A DNA stretch of 38,643 nucleotides from Oceanivirga salmonicida (GCF_001517915.1 NZ_LOQI01000010.1:1-38643); one strand, 5' to 3'. Positions 7,487 to 17,387 are shown, counted from the first letter of the stretch. Program-made: numbers and translations. Notes: a model not told the origin generated them from the sequence alone.

Positions 7487-8494
7487 ATGAACATAGAAAA
7501 AATGAATTATAATGCTATAAAAATAGTTGATGATATAATAAAAGAAGCAATTTTAAAAAAGGCTAGTGATATTCATATTAGAGAAGTTAATAATTTTTGT
7601 ATCATTGAATATAGAATAAATGGTATAATATATAAACAAGATGAAAATAATTATAAAGCAAATGAAATAATTTCAAGAATAAAAATAATGGCTAAAATGA
7701 ATGTTGCAGAAAAAAGAATGCCACAAGATGGTAATATAAAATTTGAACAATATGATTTAAGAATATGCAGTATACCTAGCATTATAGGAGAATGTATAAT
7801 AATTCGTATTTTAAATTCTTATCTAAATGATATTTCATTAAAATCACTTGGTTATAGTGATGAAAATATAGAAAAATTTAATAATGCATTAAATCATAAG
7901 CATGGACTTATTCTTATATGTGGCCCTACGGGTTCTGGTAAATCAACAACCCTTTTATCACTAACAAAAATGTTAGATACAGGAGATAAAAAAATAATTT
8001 CTATTGAAGATCCAGTTGAAAATAAATTAAATTCTATAATACAAATTCAAGTTAATGAAGATATAGGTTTAACTTTCCCACATATACTAAGAAGTACCCT
8101 AAGGGCAGACCCTGATATTATAATAATATCCGAAATTAGAGATGAGATAACTGCCAAAATTGCTGTAAGAGCATCTTTAACTGGACATTTAGTTTTAGCA
8201 ACTCTACATACTAATGATAGTATTTCTAGTTTTGCTAGATTAATAGATATGGGTATAGAAAAGTATCTACTACTAGATTCCGTTATATTAATTAGTTCTC
8301 AAAAATTATTAAGTTCATTAGATAATAAAAATATAAAAGAAAGACTATTAATAAATGAAACACTTTATTTTACAGATAAAGAAAAAGAAATTTTTTCTAA
8401 ATATAACTTAAAACAAGATATATTAAATAAATTAAAGACACTAAATTTTAAAACTATGGAGGAAGATTTAAATGAAAAAGGCTATAATATATGA
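7487..8494 (+). CDS. GspE/PilB/ComGA-type secretion ATPase
   Basis: This hexameric ATPase family powers type IV pilus, type II secretion and DNA-uptake pseudopilus assembly at the inner face of the membrane. All four signature boxes are present: Walker A GPTGSGKST (146-154), Asp box IEDPVE (173-178), Walker B DPDIIIISEIRD (208-219) and His box TLHTND (239-244). The N-terminal domain is short and starts with ASDIHI. The tetracysteine zinc motif of many GspE/PilB proteins is absent, as in ComGA. At 335 residues it is near ComGA size. AAAGG lies six bases before the ATG. No pilin, prepilin peptidase, GspF or other pilus gene is in the window, so its partners must be elsewhere. Confidence 0.88.
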   Translation: MNIEKMNYNAIKIVDDIIKEAILKKASDIHIREVNNFCIIEYRINGIIYKQDENNYKANEIISRIKIMAKMNVAEKRMPQDGNIKFEQYDLRICSIPSIIGECIIIRILNSYLNDISLKSLGYSDENIEKFNNALNHKHGLILICGPTGSGKSTTLLSLTKMLDTGDKKIISIEDPVENKLNSIIQIQVNEDIGLTFPHILRSTLRADPDIIIISEIRDEITAKIAVRASLTGHLVLATLHTNDSISSFARLIDMGIEKYLLLDSVILISSQKLLSSLDNKNIKERLLINETLYFTDKEKEIFSKYNLKQDILNKLKTLNFKTMEEDLNEKGYNI

Positions 8495-9086
8495 CTTTGA
8501 TAAAACAATATATAGTAAGGAAACTAGTATTTATTTTATGTTATTCTATATTAAAAAACACCCTGAAAGAATTTTAAAGGTGCTAAAATTTTTAATTAAA
8601 TTTATTTTTTCATTTAAAAATTCTGAATTAAAAAATATAAAAAATGCTTTTTTTGAATTTATAGATAAAAAAAATATAGATAAATTAAATGATGAAATAA
8701 TAGAATTTTGGTCTAGTCAAGAAAAAAACTTTTTCCCATATTTTAAAAATGAAATTATAAAAAATAAAAAAGAAGCAGATATTCTTATACTTATTTCTGC
8801 ATCGCCAGATTTTTTATTAGAACCTATATATACTAAATTAGGCTTTGATATTCTAATAGCAACAAAATTTAAAAATTTTAAAATTGTTGGTAATAACTGT
8901 AAAGGCATAGAAAAATTAAATAGACTTAATGAATTAGGAGAGTTTGAAGTACTATCTTTTTATTCGGACAGTATGTCTGATAAACCTTTATTTGATATTG
9001 CAAAAAATAAATATAGTATAGATAAAAAAGGTAATCTACATGAAGGTTATCCACAAAAAAATGGTAGGGTAGATAAATGGAAATAA
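8472..9086 (+). CDS. HAD-superfamily phosphatase (HAD-IB, SerB-like)
   Basis: A 204-residue HAD hydrolase. Motif I is DFDKT (residues 9-13) with the nucleophile and acid Asp pair, motif II is ISAS (about 109-112), a Lys follows, and motif III is DSMSD (about 166-170). The helical cap between motifs I and II places it in subfamily IB, which contains phosphoserine phosphatase and lysolipid or sugar phosphatases. The substrate cannot be told. The GGAGG ribosome-binding site lies inside the preceding gene, which it overlaps by 23 bases, and its end overlaps truA by 10, so it belongs to a tightly coupled operon. Confidence 0.85.
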   Translation: MKKAIIYDFDKTIYSKETSIYFMLFYIKKHPERILKVLKFLIKFIFSFKNSELKNIKNAFFEFIDKKNIDKLNDEIIEFWSSQEKNFFPYFKNEIIKNKKEADILILISASPDFLLEPIYTKLGFDILIATKFKNFKIVGNNCKGIEKLNRLNELGEFEVLSFYSDSMSDKPLFDIAKNKYSIDKKGNLHEGYPQKNGRVDKWK

Positions 9087-9811
9087 AAATAACATATGCA
9101 TATGATGGCACATACTTTTATGGCTTTCAAAGACAAAAAGATAAAATAACTGTACAAGGAGAAATAGAAAAAGTAATATCAAAGGCTTTTAATGAAAAAA
9201 TAAATTTAATTTCATCAGGTAGAACTGATGCAAAAGTTCATGCCTTAGGGCAAGTTTCAAATTTTAATATAAAGTCTAATATACCTTTAAATTCTATTAA
9301 AAACCAAATAAACAAAAAACTTTTTGGTATGGTTAAGGTAAATGAGATTGAATATGTAGATGAAAATTTTAATTCAAGGTTTGATGCAAAAAAAAGAGTA
9401 TATGAATATAGATTTAAAGCATTTAAAAATGTATCCCCTTTTGAAGCAAACTATATTAGTGCAATTAAAAATGAGAAATTATTAGATTTAGATAGTATAA
9501 ATGAAAAGTTAAAATTATTCATAGGTGAACATAACTTTAATTCTTTTTCTAAAAAAGATAAAAAAAGTGATTTTGATAAAAATCCTGTAAGAGAAATATA
9601 TAATGCTTATTGTTACAAAGAAAATGATACTTTTATTGCCATAATAGAAGGTCAAAGTTTTTTAAGAGCCATGATAAGATTAATTATGGCTGCTTGTATA
9701 TATGAGAGTAAAGAAACTATACTTAAAAGACTTAATCTTGAATTAGTTGATATTCCTAAAAAAATTCTAAGTCCTAATGGTCTATATTTAAAAGAGGTAA
9801 TATATGAATGA
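9077..9811 (+). CDS. truA: tRNA pseudouridine synthase A
   Basis: TruA converts uridines 38-40 of the tRNA anticodon arm to pseudouridine. The 244-residue length is typical. The catalytic motif SSGRTDAKVHALGQV is intact, with the nucleophile at D51. The RVYEYRF strand, FIGEHNFNSF and the QSFLRAMIRLIM helix near the C-terminus all match the family. It overlaps the HAD gene by 10 bases and the GNAT gene by 8, so translation is probably coupled through the whole operon. Confidence 0.96.
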   Translation: MEIKITYAYDGTYFYGFQRQKDKITVQGEIEKVISKAFNEKINLISSGRTDAKVHALGQVSNFNIKSNIPLNSIKNQINKKLFGMVKVNEIEYVDENFNSRFDAKKRVYEYRFKAFKNVSPFEANYISAIKNEKLLDLDSINEKLKLFIGEHNFNSFSKKDKKSDFDKNPVREIYNAYCYKENDTFIAIIEGQSFLRAMIRLIMAACIYESKETILKRLNLELVDIPKKILSPNGLYLKEVIYE

Positions 9812-10253
9812 AATAATGAAAAAATTAAATGCAAAAGAAGATAAAAAAATACTAGAAAGAATATATCTATATGAAGAAGAAGTTTTTGGAAATGCTGCTG
9901 TTGGACAATATAACATATCACCTTTTACTAAATACGGTTCTTGCTATGCTATATATAACAAAAAAGATATTATTTGTGTAATAGAAGTCTTATTTTCTCT
10001 AAATAATAAAGCATATATTTATGGGCTTTCTACTAATAAGGATTATAGACATAAGGGTTATGCTACTAAATTAATGAATTTTTGTATTGATGATATTAAA
10101 AAATATAATATTAATAGTATAGAACTAACAGTTGCACCTGAAAATGAAATTGCAATTAAATTTTACAATAAATTTAAATTTACCATAGATGAATATTTAG
10201 AAAATGAATATTTTGATAATGATGATAGATTATTAATGAAAAAGGAGATATAA
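9804..10253 (+). CDS. GNAT-family N-acetyltransferase
   Basis: A single GNAT domain of 149 residues. The acetyl-CoA pyrophosphate-binding signature is YRHKGYATKLM (about residues 79-89, R/QxxGxA pattern), preceded by the strand AYIYGLSTNKD and followed by the helix and ELTVAPENEIAIKFYNKFKF segment that is typical of RimI-like and small-molecule acetyltransferases. The acceptor substrate is unknown. It overlaps truA by eight bases and shares one base with the next gene (ATAATG junction). Confidence 0.88.
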   Translation: MNEIMKKLNAKEDKKILERIYLYEEEVFGNAAVGQYNISPFTKYGSCYAIYNKKDIICVIEVLFSLNNKAYIYGLSTNKDYRHKGYATKLMNFCIDDIKKYNINSIELTVAPENEIAIKFYNKFKFTIDEYLENEYFDNDDRLLMKKEI

Positions 10254-10873
10254 TGGAACATTATTTCACAAAAAATCCCACAGTTATATCTGAGAAAAAA
10301 GAAATTAGTTTTAACTTTATGAATGAAAACTTTAAATTTATAACTGATAATGGAATATTCTCAAAAGATCATGTTGATGATGGTAGTATGCTATTATTAA
10401 AATATTTTATGAAATCTAATGAAAAAGATAATTTTACTATGTTAGATATAGGTTGTGGTTATGGTGTAGTTGGTATAATTACTAAAAAAATATTAAAAAG
10501 TGCTACTATTACTTATACAGATATAAATAATAGAGCAATAGAATTAACATTAGAAAATATTAAATTAAATAATGTAGACAATAATTGTGAAGTTTTTCAA
10601 TCAGACCTTTTTGAAAATATTAAAAATAACTTTGATATTATAATTTCTAATCCGCCTATTAGGGCAGGTAAAAAAACTATATTTGAAATATATAAAAATG
10701 CATATGAACATTTAAACGATAACGGAGATTTTTATGTAGTAATAATGACAAAACATGGTGCTAAATCAACTGAAAAAGAACTTAAAAATATATTTAATGA
10801 AGTTAAGTGCATTGGTATAGAAAAAGGGTATAGAATTTATAAGGCTAATAAAACTAAAAATAGTTCAAATTAA
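10253..10873 (+). CDS. Class I SAM-dependent methyltransferase, YbxB/RsmC C-terminal-like
   Basis: A 206-residue SAM methyltransferase of the MTS (RsmC/RlmG/YbxB) type. Motif I is LDIGCGYGVVG (about residues 64-74), a DIN acidic loop follows strand 2, and motif IV is ISNPPIRAG (about 127-135). NPPI is characteristic of N2-guanine methyltransferases acting on 16S or 23S rRNA. The N-terminal HYFTKNPTV and the TDNGIFSKDHVDDGS segment match YbxB. It lacks the extra N-terminal domain of Proteobacterial RsmC. rRNA is the likely substrate; the position is not provable here. It is last in its operon, and the stop codon sits in the terminator loop. Confidence 0.88.
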   Translation: MEHYFTKNPTVISEKKEISFNFMNENFKFITDNGIFSKDHVDDGSMLLLKYFMKSNEKDNFTMLDIGCGYGVVGIITKKILKSATITYTDINNRAIELTLENIKLNNVDNNCEVFQSDLFENIKNNFDIIISNPPIRAGKKTIFEIYKNAYEHLNDNGDFYVVIMTKHGAKSTEKELKNIFNEVKCIGIEKGYRIYKANKTKNSSN

Positions 10874-10886
10874 TGAACTATTTTTT
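10856..10886. terminator. Bidirectional terminator between the truA operon and selA
   Basis: A 12-bp perfect stem AAAAATAGTTCA (10856-10867) / TGAACTATTTTT (10874-10885) with a six-base loop that contains the methyltransferase stop codon. T-runs on both strands allow it to end the + strand operon and the - strand selenium operon, which finishes at 10895. Confidence 0.88.
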
Positions 10887-10894
10887 TCATATTT

Positions 10895-12268
10895 TTATAA
10901 TTTTTTCAAACTTTCTGCCACTATATTTAACTCATCTTCTCTTAATGTTCTCATATCTAAAATAATACTATTTTCCTTTATTCTTGCAATAATAGGAATT
11001 TCACATAAAAGAAATTCTTTTTCTATTTGTGTTGCAGATTTCGTATTATGCGTTAATTTTATACCAACACTTTCAAAATAAGAATTTGGATAACTTCCAC
11101 CACCAACTTCTGCTAATGTTTCAATTGTTTCAGCAATAAAATTTGTATCTTTTATTTCATTTAAAAATTTATTAGCCTTTTCTAAAAGTCTTTCTTTTGA
11201 AATAGAAATCATATTTAAAGTTGGAATATTTTCTAATGCCATATTTTTATCTAGGTATAATTTAAGGGTTGCTTCTAATGTTGCTATAACCATCTTATCT
11301 ACACGCAATGCACGAGTAAGTTGATTTTTTTTCATCTTTTCTATGTATTCTTTTTTACCTACAATTATTCCTGCCTGAGATCCACCTAAAAGCTTATCTC
11401 CACTAAATGTAACTATATCAATTCCACTGTCTAATACTTCTTTTACAGTAGGTTCATAAGGCAAACCATATTCTCTTAAATCAATAAATTGCCCACTTCC
11501 CAAATCGTTTACAGATATTAATCCATGTTCATTTGCAATGTTTGCTACTTCACTATTAGTAACTTCTTTTGTAAACCCAGTTATTTTATAATTACTTGTA
11601 TGCACTTTAAGTAAAATTGATGTATTTTCATTAATAGCATTAACATAATCTTTTAAATGTGTCTTGTTTGTTGTTCCAATTTCATATAAAATACCACCAC
11701 TTAAATTAATAATTTCAGGTATTCTAAATGCTCCACCAATTTCTACCAATTCTCCTCTTGATACTACAATTTCTTTATCTTTTGCTAATGTATTAAGTAC
11801 TAACATTACAGCTGCCGCATTATTATTTACAACAAGAACATCTTCTGCCCCAGTTAATCTTTTAACAATATCTGTCAAATGACTATAACGGCTACCTCTT
11901 TTTTTATTTTCTATATCAAATTCTAAATTTGAATAATTAAATGCTGTTTCTATTAAATGTTCCTTTACACTTTCACTTAAAAGACTACGCCCTAAATTTG
12001 TGTGTAATATTGTACCTGTTGCATTAATAACTTGTCTTAAAGAGAATTTATCTTGTTTTTCTACTTCAATAGATACTTTTTCTATGATTTCATCTATTGT
12101 TGGAACTTCACTCAATCTACTTTCTAAAATATTAGTTTTAATATTATCAATTTCTTTTTTCAAAATATCTTTTACAAATATTTCAGGGTATTTTTCTAAC
12201 AACTTCTTTACTGTATTGGTTAACAAAATTTTATTTACAGATGGTATTTTGGCTAATAAATGTTTCAT
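10895..12268 (-). CDS. selA: L-seryl-tRNA(Sec) selenium transferase
   Basis: SelA is a PLP enzyme that converts seryl-tRNA(Sec) to selenocysteinyl-tRNA(Sec) using selenophosphate from SelD. It has 457 residues, about the normal length. The N-terminal LLAKIPSVNKIL helix region that binds tRNA(Sec) is present, INATGTILHTNLGRSLLS is conserved, and the PLP lysine lies in FSGDKLLGGSQAG (K292). GGGAG precedes the ATG. It is the last gene of the operon selD - yedF - DUF3343 - selB - csd - selA, 17 bases after the desulfurase. The five UGA-containing genes in the same window explain why it is needed. Confidence 0.97.
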   Translation of the reverse strand: MKHLLAKIPSVNKILLTNTVKKLLEKYPEIFVKDILKKEIDNIKTNILESRLSEVPTIDEIIEKVSIEVEKQDKFSLRQVINATGTILHTNLGRSLLSESVKEHLIETAFNYSNLEFDIENKKRGSRYSHLTDIVKRLTGAEDVLVVNNNAAAVMLVLNTLAKDKEIVVSRGELVEIGGAFRIPEIINLSGGILYEIGTTNKTHLKDYVNAINENTSILLKVHTSNYKITGFTKEVTNSEVANIANEHGLISVNDLGSGQFIDLREYGLPYEPTVKEVLDSGIDIVTFSGDKLLGGSQAGIIVGKKEYIEKMKKNQLTRALRVDKMVIATLEATLKLYLDKNMALENIPTLNMISISKERLLEKANKFLNEIKDTNFIAETIETLAEVGGGSYPNSYFESVGIKLTHNTKSATQIEKEFLLCEIPIIARIKENSIILDMRTLREDELNIVAESLKKL

Positions 12269-12285
12269 TTTGAGTCTCCCTTATA

Positions 12286-13437
12286 TTATAATTCTTTTGC
12301 TATTTCCTTTATAGCATTTATTGCATAAATTACTTCTTTTTCAGTATTCATACTTGAAAAAGAAAATCTTATCATTCCTTGCTTTTCTGTACCAAAATGT
12401 TTATGCATTAACGGAGCACAATGTGTTCCTGACCTTATTGCTATGTCATATTTTTCAGTTAAAACTTCTGCTACATCTGATGATGGTATTCCTTTAAAAT
12501 TAAAAGACACTATGGCAGTTTTTTCCCTTTCAAAATTTCCATAAAATGTAAGGCATTTTAAATCTTTAAGTTCATTATAGAACATTTTTGCAAAATTTAA
12601 TTGTTTTTCATATAGATTTTCTATTCCTTGTTCATTAATATATTTTATACCTTCAGAAAGTCCTACTATACCAGGTGTATTATATGTTCCTGCTTCAAGT
12701 CTCGTTGGGTATTCTGCTGGGTGTTCCTTTTCAAAACTTTCAACACCACTTCCACCAACATTATATCTTGAAATTTCAATATTTTTATTTGCTATACATA
12801 GTCCACCTACTCCTTGTGGTCCAAATAAACTTTTATGTCCTGTAAAACAAAATATATCTATTCCTAATTTTTCTATATTTATATCTATTACTCCTGCAGT
12901 TTGTGAACCATCTACAAGAAGTAATATTTTATTTTTTTTACAAATTTTTGATATTTTTTCTATATCAACAATATTACCTGTAACATTAGATGAATGAGTT
13001 ATTGCGAGAAGTACAGTATTACTTTTTATATGCTTTTCTATTTCATCATAGATTGTAATACCATCAGTATCACTATCTATTATACTGTATTCTACTTCTC
13101 TTTCCTTTGAAAGTTGATAAATAGGTCGTAATATAGAATTATGTTCCATTTTAGTGGTAATTACATGGTCTCCTTTTTTTAAAATCCCTTTTATTGCTAT
13201 ATTTAAAGCTTGTGTAGAATTTGCTGTAAATACAAGATATCTCTCATCACTTAATCCAAAAAAATCTGCTATTATCTCACGAGATTTGTATATTTCTAAA
13301 AAAGCATTTTCTGCTTCTTTATAAGTACCCCTAGATGGGTTAGCATAATTCCCAGATGATAAAATATCATAAATTTTTTTTGCAACATTTTCAGGCTTTT
13401 TTAAAGAGGTTGCTCCATAATCAAAATAGTATGACAT
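12286..13437 (-). CDS. Cysteine desulfurase / selenocysteine lyase-like PLP enzyme
   Basis: A class V aminotransferase-fold enzyme of 383 residues, expected to remove S or Se from cysteine or selenocysteine as an enzyme-bound persulfide or perselenide. The PLP lysine is K202 in TGHKSLFGPQG. EHNS (98-101) and DGSQ (176-179) contact the cofactor. The mobile-loop cysteine is C340 in RSGTHCAP. Position between selB and selA points to a role in supplying selenium to SelD rather than in Fe-S assembly, where a scaffold gene would be expected. It resembles CsdA/SufS-like proteins (PLP family of YcbU/Csd type). Whether it prefers Cys or Sec cannot be told from sequence. Confidence 0.88.
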   Translation of the reverse strand: MSYYFDYGATSLKKPENVAKKIYDILSSGNYANPSRGTYKEAENAFLEIYKSREIIADFFGLSDERYLVFTANSTQALNIAIKGILKKGDHVITTKMEHNSILRPIYQLSKEREVEYSIIDSDTDGITIYDEIEKHIKSNTVLLAITHSSNVTGNIVDIEKISKICKKNKILLLVDGSQTAGVIDINIEKLGIDIFCFTGHKSLFGPQGVGGLCIANKNIEISRYNVGGSGVESFEKEHPAEYPTRLEAGTYNTPGIVGLSEGIKYINEQGIENLYEKQLNFAKMFYNELKDLKCLTFYGNFEREKTAIVSFNFKGIPSSDVAEVLTEKYDIAIRSGTHCAPLMHKHFGTEKQGMIRFSFSSMNTEKEVIYAINAIKEIAKEL

Positions 13438-13498
13438 AAAGTAAATTTCTCCTTTTTTAGTTAATATATTAATTACTGTTTAAAATTTTTAAAACTTT

Positions 13499-15376
13499 TT
13501 ATTTTGTTAAAACTCTATAATCTTCAACTCTTTTTGTTATTCCTTGTTTGTCCATATACTCCAAAATTGGCAATGCATATTTTCTACTAGAACCTGTCAT
13601 ATCTCTAAATTGTGCTAATGTCAATTTTTTATCAGTTTCAAAATGTTTCACAATTTTATTTAAAGCTTCTTCAAATATTTTAACATGCATAACTATATCA
13701 TCATTTAATCTTATTATAGTATTTCCTACAAGTGAATTTAATAATTCATTAGTTACCTTATTACCTTTTGTAAGTTCTTTTACACTTGGTGGTGTAAATT
13801 TACTTGCTAAAAGAGTTTTTTCTATATATTCTTTTTCTTTAAGTTGAGTAGTATCATACTTCACTTCAAAATCATAAAGTGAGATAAGATTTTTTTGAAT
13901 TTTTAACACTTTATTATTTATAAGTAAATCTATTATTACCATAAGTTCTTTTTGACTTATTTTAAATTTTGAAAAAAGTTCTGCTTTTGATATTCCTACT
14001 TTAAGTTTATATTTTTTATGATATTCACTTATTATATCTAAGTTTTTTTCATAAATTTCATCATATTTTTTAACATGTATATACCCTAATGAAGTCTTAT
14101 ATACCTTATTTTCTTTTTCTAATTCTACTAAATCTATATTTACAGATTCTATATCTTGTTCAAGATCCTTAGAAATTTCTGTTGCTCTTATTAAATAATT
14201 ATTTGCAGATAAAATATAGTTTGAAATCAAGGCCTTACTGTCTCCTTTTGATCTAACTTTTAACTTAGATAAAGTATCTTTATTAAATCTTCTATGTTTT
14301 TTAGGTATTGCATCTAAAATTACCCCACCACCAACAGTTAACATTGGTGAATATGTTCTTATAATAAATTTATCATAATTTTTAACTGAAATTTCTTCTT
14401 CTAAACGAAGTTGCACAAATCCACTTTCTCCTGCTTCAAGCATTTCTTTTCCAAGTGGAACTATTCTTGCCATTACTTCGCAAGTTCCTGTATATACTCT
14501 TACCCTGTCCCATAATTCAATTTTTAGATTAGGACTATTTATTATTTTAATTTCAGCATCAAACATATATGTTTTTGTTAATGTATCAGGACTTGCAAGC
14601 GTGCATCCCCTACCAGCATCTTCTATTTTCACATTACTTAAACTTATTGCTGTTCTTTGACCTGCATAGGCTGTTTTTACATCTTTTTTATGTACTTGTA
14701 TATTTCTTACTTTTGTCATTATTTTTTTAGGGTAAACTTCTAATTCATCTCCTACAGAAATTTCTCCTTCTGTTAAAGTTCCCGTTACTACAGTTCCAAA
14801 TCCTTTTACTTGAAAGGCTCTATCTATATTAAGTCTTGAATTTTTACTTTTCTTTATTTCAATAATTTTTTCAGTTTTTTTATCAATTTCATTTAAAAGT
14901 TCATCTATTCCTTTTTTACTTATAGAATCTACTTCTATTATGGGACTATTATCAAGTGGAGTATCTTTTATAAAGTTTTTTATATCTTCTTTAACAAGTT
15001 CTCTATACTCATCATCTGCTAAATCAATTTTTGTCATTACTATTATATAGTTTTCTACACCTAATAAAGAAAGTATATCTGCATGTTCTTTTGTTTGAGG
15101 CATTATACCTTCTCTTGAATCAACTAAAAGTAATACAAGATTTATTCCACTAACTCCTGCAAGCATATTTTTTATAAATTTTTCATGACCTGGAACGTCT
15201 ACTACTCCGCATCTTTTTCCACTAGGTAAATCAAAATAAGCAAATCCAAGATTAATTGACATACCACGCTCTTTTTCTTCTAATGTAGTATCTGTTTCAA
15301 TACCACTAAGGGCCTTAATTAAAGTTGTTTTCCCATGGTCAATATGCCCAGCCGTTCCTATTATTATATTGCTCAT
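13499..15376 (-). CDS. selB: Selenocysteine-specific elongation factor SelB
   Basis: SelB carries Sec-tRNA(Sec) to UGA codons that are followed by a SECIS hairpin. The GTPase domain opens at once with [11 protein letters not shown] (G1), then the [11 protein letters not shown] switch region, DVPGHEKF (G3) and TKID (G4). EF-Tu-like domains 2 and 3 follow, and the C-terminal half consists of winged-helix domains that bind SECIS RNA. I chose the ATG at 15376 because GTGAG is seven bases upstream and the G1 loop then starts at residue 6. The GTG at 15388 is the alternative. Length is 625 residues, within the normal range. It lies 21 bases after the DUF3343 gene. Confidence 0.97.
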   Translation of the reverse strand: MSNIIIGTAGHIDHGKTTLIKALSGIETDTTLEEKERGMSINLGFAYFDLPSGKRCGVVDVPGHEKFIKNMLAGVSGINLVLLLVDSREGIMPQTKEHADILSLLGVENYIIVMTKIDLADDEYRELVKEDIKNFIKDTPLDNSPIIEVDSISKKGIDELLNEIDKKTEKIIEIKKSKNSRLNIDRAFQVKGFGTVVTGTLTEGEISVGDELEVYPKKIMTKVRNIQVHKKDVKTAYAGQRTAISLSNVKIEDAGRGCTLASPDTLTKTYMFDAEIKIINSPNLKIELWDRVRVYTGTCEVMARIVPLGKEMLEAGESGFVQLRLEEEISVKNYDKFIIRTYSPMLTVGGGVILDAIPKKHRRFNKDTLSKLKVRSKGDSKALISNYILSANNYLIRATEISKDLEQDIESVNIDLVELEKENKVYKTSLGYIHVKKYDEIYEKNLDIISEYHKKYKLKVGISKAELFSKFKISQKELMVIIDLLINNKVLKIQKNLISLYDFEVKYDTTQLKEKEYIEKTLLASKFTPPSVKELTKGNKVTNELLNSLVGNTIIRLNDDIVMHVKIFEEALNKIVKHFETDKKLTLAQFRDMTGSSRKYALPILEYMDKQGITKRVEDYRVLTK

Positions 15377-15397
15377 AAATTTTCTCACTTTCTAAAA

Positions 15398-15685
15398 TTA
15401 CAAGTTTTCATATAAATTATCGTTTTCATACATTAATTTTATATCTCTTTTTATACCTATTTTTTTAGAATAATATAGTGCCTTATACTCTATATTTTCT
15501 TTATCTAACATTTCTATTAATTGGTTTAAATTATTCCATTCTGTTTTTAACATAAAACCACAACCCAAAGAAATAGATGGATGCGTAGGTACAAGACTAG
15601 CTTTAATATTTTGTAATAAACAAATATTATCTGCTTTTATTGAATCATGAGTATTGTAAAATACTATCAGTGCTTCTTCTATCAT
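15398..15685 (-). CDS. DUF3343 protein (putative Se/S carrier-like)
   Basis: A small protein of 95 residues. It matches the DUF3343 / Se_S_carrier-like family, which is found beside selenium-use genes: an N-terminal VFYNTHDSIKAD strand-helix, a variable middle, and one conserved cysteine in ISLGCGF (C42). A thiol carrier that passes selenium or sulfur between the desulfurase and SelD has been proposed for this family; that role is inference. It lies eight bases after yedF within the selD operon. Confidence 0.85.
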   Translation of the reverse strand: MIEEALIVFYNTHDSIKADNICLLQNIKASLVPTHPSISLGCGFMLKTEWNNLNQLIEMLDKENIEYKALYYSKKIGIKRDIKLMYENDNLYENL

Positions 15686-15693
15686 ATCTACAC

Positions 15694-16305
15694 CTACATA
15701 TATATTACTTTATTTTTTATCATATCTTCTACTATAAAATACATATTTGTTGCTTTCCCTACTGCAATTTGTATATTATAGTAATCAAGACATACACCAC
15801 AGCATACAATTTCTACACCTTTATTTTCAAGTTCTTTTAATTCATCTAAAACATGACTTTTATCCTTATCAACAAGTATTGCCCCTTCGTTATAGAATAT
15901 TATTTTTTTAGGTAATATTTCTTGTTCAGATAATGCATATAAGTATGCTTTCACAAGTTTATTTCCTAGTTCATCACTACCATGTCCCATTGTTTTTTTG
16001 TTAATTACTGCTATATATTCAACATTTGAAGTTTTAATTTTTTCATTATTTTCTGATTTAAAAACTTCTTTATTTTCACTTTTATCTATTTTATTATTAG
16101 ATATTATTACTTTATATTCTTCATTAGATATTTTTTCTATACCAAAATTATAATTTAGTTGAAAAGCTAATTTTTCTAAATTCTGAGTAGCAATCAAATT
16201 ATCTACTGTTGTTTCTACTATATCATATTCTAATAATAATTTTTTTGTTTTAACTACTGGTAATGGACAAGCCATTCCTTTTGCATTAAATTCAAATTTT
16301 TTCAT
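15694..16305 (-). CDS. yedF: Sulfurtransferase-like selenium metabolism protein YedF
   Basis: A protein of 203 residues in two parts. Residues 1-70 are a TusA/SirA-like domain with the sulfur-carrying CPxP motif in GMACPLPVVKTKK (C13). After a Lys/Asn/Glu-rich linker (about 75-95), residues 100-200 are a DsrE-like domain with ELKELENKGVEIVCCGVCLDYY, where cysteines cluster. This fusion is the YedF family that travels with selD and selenocysteine genes, and may deliver selenide to SelD. GGAG sits six bases before the ATG. It begins 16 bases after selD and is followed directly by the DUF3343 gene. Confidence 0.92.
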   Translation of the reverse strand: MKKFEFNAKGMACPLPVVKTKKLLLEYDIVETTVDNLIATQNLEKLAFQLNYNFGIEKISNEEYKVIISNNKIDKSENKEVFKSENNEKIKTSNVEYIAVINKKTMGHGSDELGNKLVKAYLYALSEQEILPKKIIFYNEGAILVDKDKSHVLDELKELENKGVEIVCCGVCLDYYNIQIAVGKATNMYFIVEDMIKNKVIYM

Positions 16306-16321
16306 TTTTTCTCCATATTTT

Positions 16322-17347
16322 CTAATATACTATTATATCTTTGTCTTGTTTTTCTATTACTTTTCCAACTATACTACTTTTAATTTCAAGTTTATTTAAT
16401 TTTTCTAATAATTCTTCTCCATATTCAGATGGAATACTTATAAGTAGTCCACCAGAAGTTTGAGAGTCATACATTATTTCTTCCAAAGCAAAATCATTTG
16501 TTTTAAATTCTATTTTATCTTGGAAATAATTTCTATTTCTTTGACCACTTGAAGTAATTATAAATTCTTTTGCTAAATTATATGCATCAGGTAATATTGG
16601 TATGTTTTTAGATAAAATTTCTGCTGAATATTTATTATCAAGCATTTCTACAAGATGACCTAAAAAACCAAAACCTGTTATATCAGTACAACTATTTACA
16701 GGAAAATCTTTCATAATTTCTGCTGAATATTTATTTAATGTTACCATCTGTTTAACACATATATCAAAGGTCTCTTTTGAACATTCATTTATCATATTAG
16801 CAGTATTAATAATACCAACTCCTAAAGGTTTAGTAACTATTAGTAAATCTCCTAGTTTACAGTTATTATTTAATAGTATTTTACTAGGATGAATAATACC
16901 TGTTACAGATAATCCATATTTAGTAGTTGTATCATGTATTGAATGTCCTCCTGCAAGAACACCACCTGCTTCATGTACTTTTTCTGCTCCCCCTTTTAAT
17001 ATTTGCTTTAATATTTCCATATCCATTTTTTCTGGAAATGCTACAATATTAAGAGCTGATATAACTTCTCCACCCATTGCATAAACATCGCTTAATGCAT
17101 TAGTTGCTGCAATTTGACCATATAAATAAGGGTCATCAATCATTGTAGTAAAGAAGTCTAATGTTTGAATAATGGCTTTATCATCTGATATTTTATACAC
17201 TGCGGCATCATCAGAAGATTCATACCCTACAATTAAATTTTTATCTTGTTTTTTAGGTAAATCTTGTAATAATTCTGAAAGAGCCCCCGGCCCTATTTTT
17301 GAATTTCAACCACCACAGATTATCATTTTCATTTTTTTATTTTCCAT
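16322..17347 (-). CDS. selD: Selenide, water dikinase SelD, itself a selenoprotein (UGA at codon 14)
   Basis: SelD makes selenophosphate from selenide and ATP. A normal gene caller would start at 17200 and lose the N-terminus. Reading through TGA at 17306-17308 restores an N-terminus with CGGUNSKIGPG, where selenocysteine (U14) takes the place of the catalytic Cys, followed by a Lys (K17). GYESSDDAAVY and the following AIRS-type ATP-binding segments (PYLYGQIAATNALSDVYAMGG begins the conserved core; ITGFGFLGH is further on) are intact. The ATG at 17347 has AAGGAG upstream. Full length is 341 residues, normal for the family. A hairpin 11 nt after UGA supports Sec insertion. It is first in the selenium operon, behind its own promoter. 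Confidence 0.96.
17280..17294 (-). promoter_or_regulatory. Probable SECIS hairpin of selD
   Basis: On the - strand AGGGCC-GGG-GGCTCT (17294 to 17280) forms a six-bp stem (one G·U) with a GGG loop, starting 11 nt after the UGA. The placement matches bacterial SECIS elements, which lie just downstream within the coding region. The GC-rich patch is conspicuous in such AT-rich DNA. Confidence 0.7.
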
Positions 17348-17387
17348 ACATCTCCTTTTCCTACAAAATTACTATATTTTTACTTTT

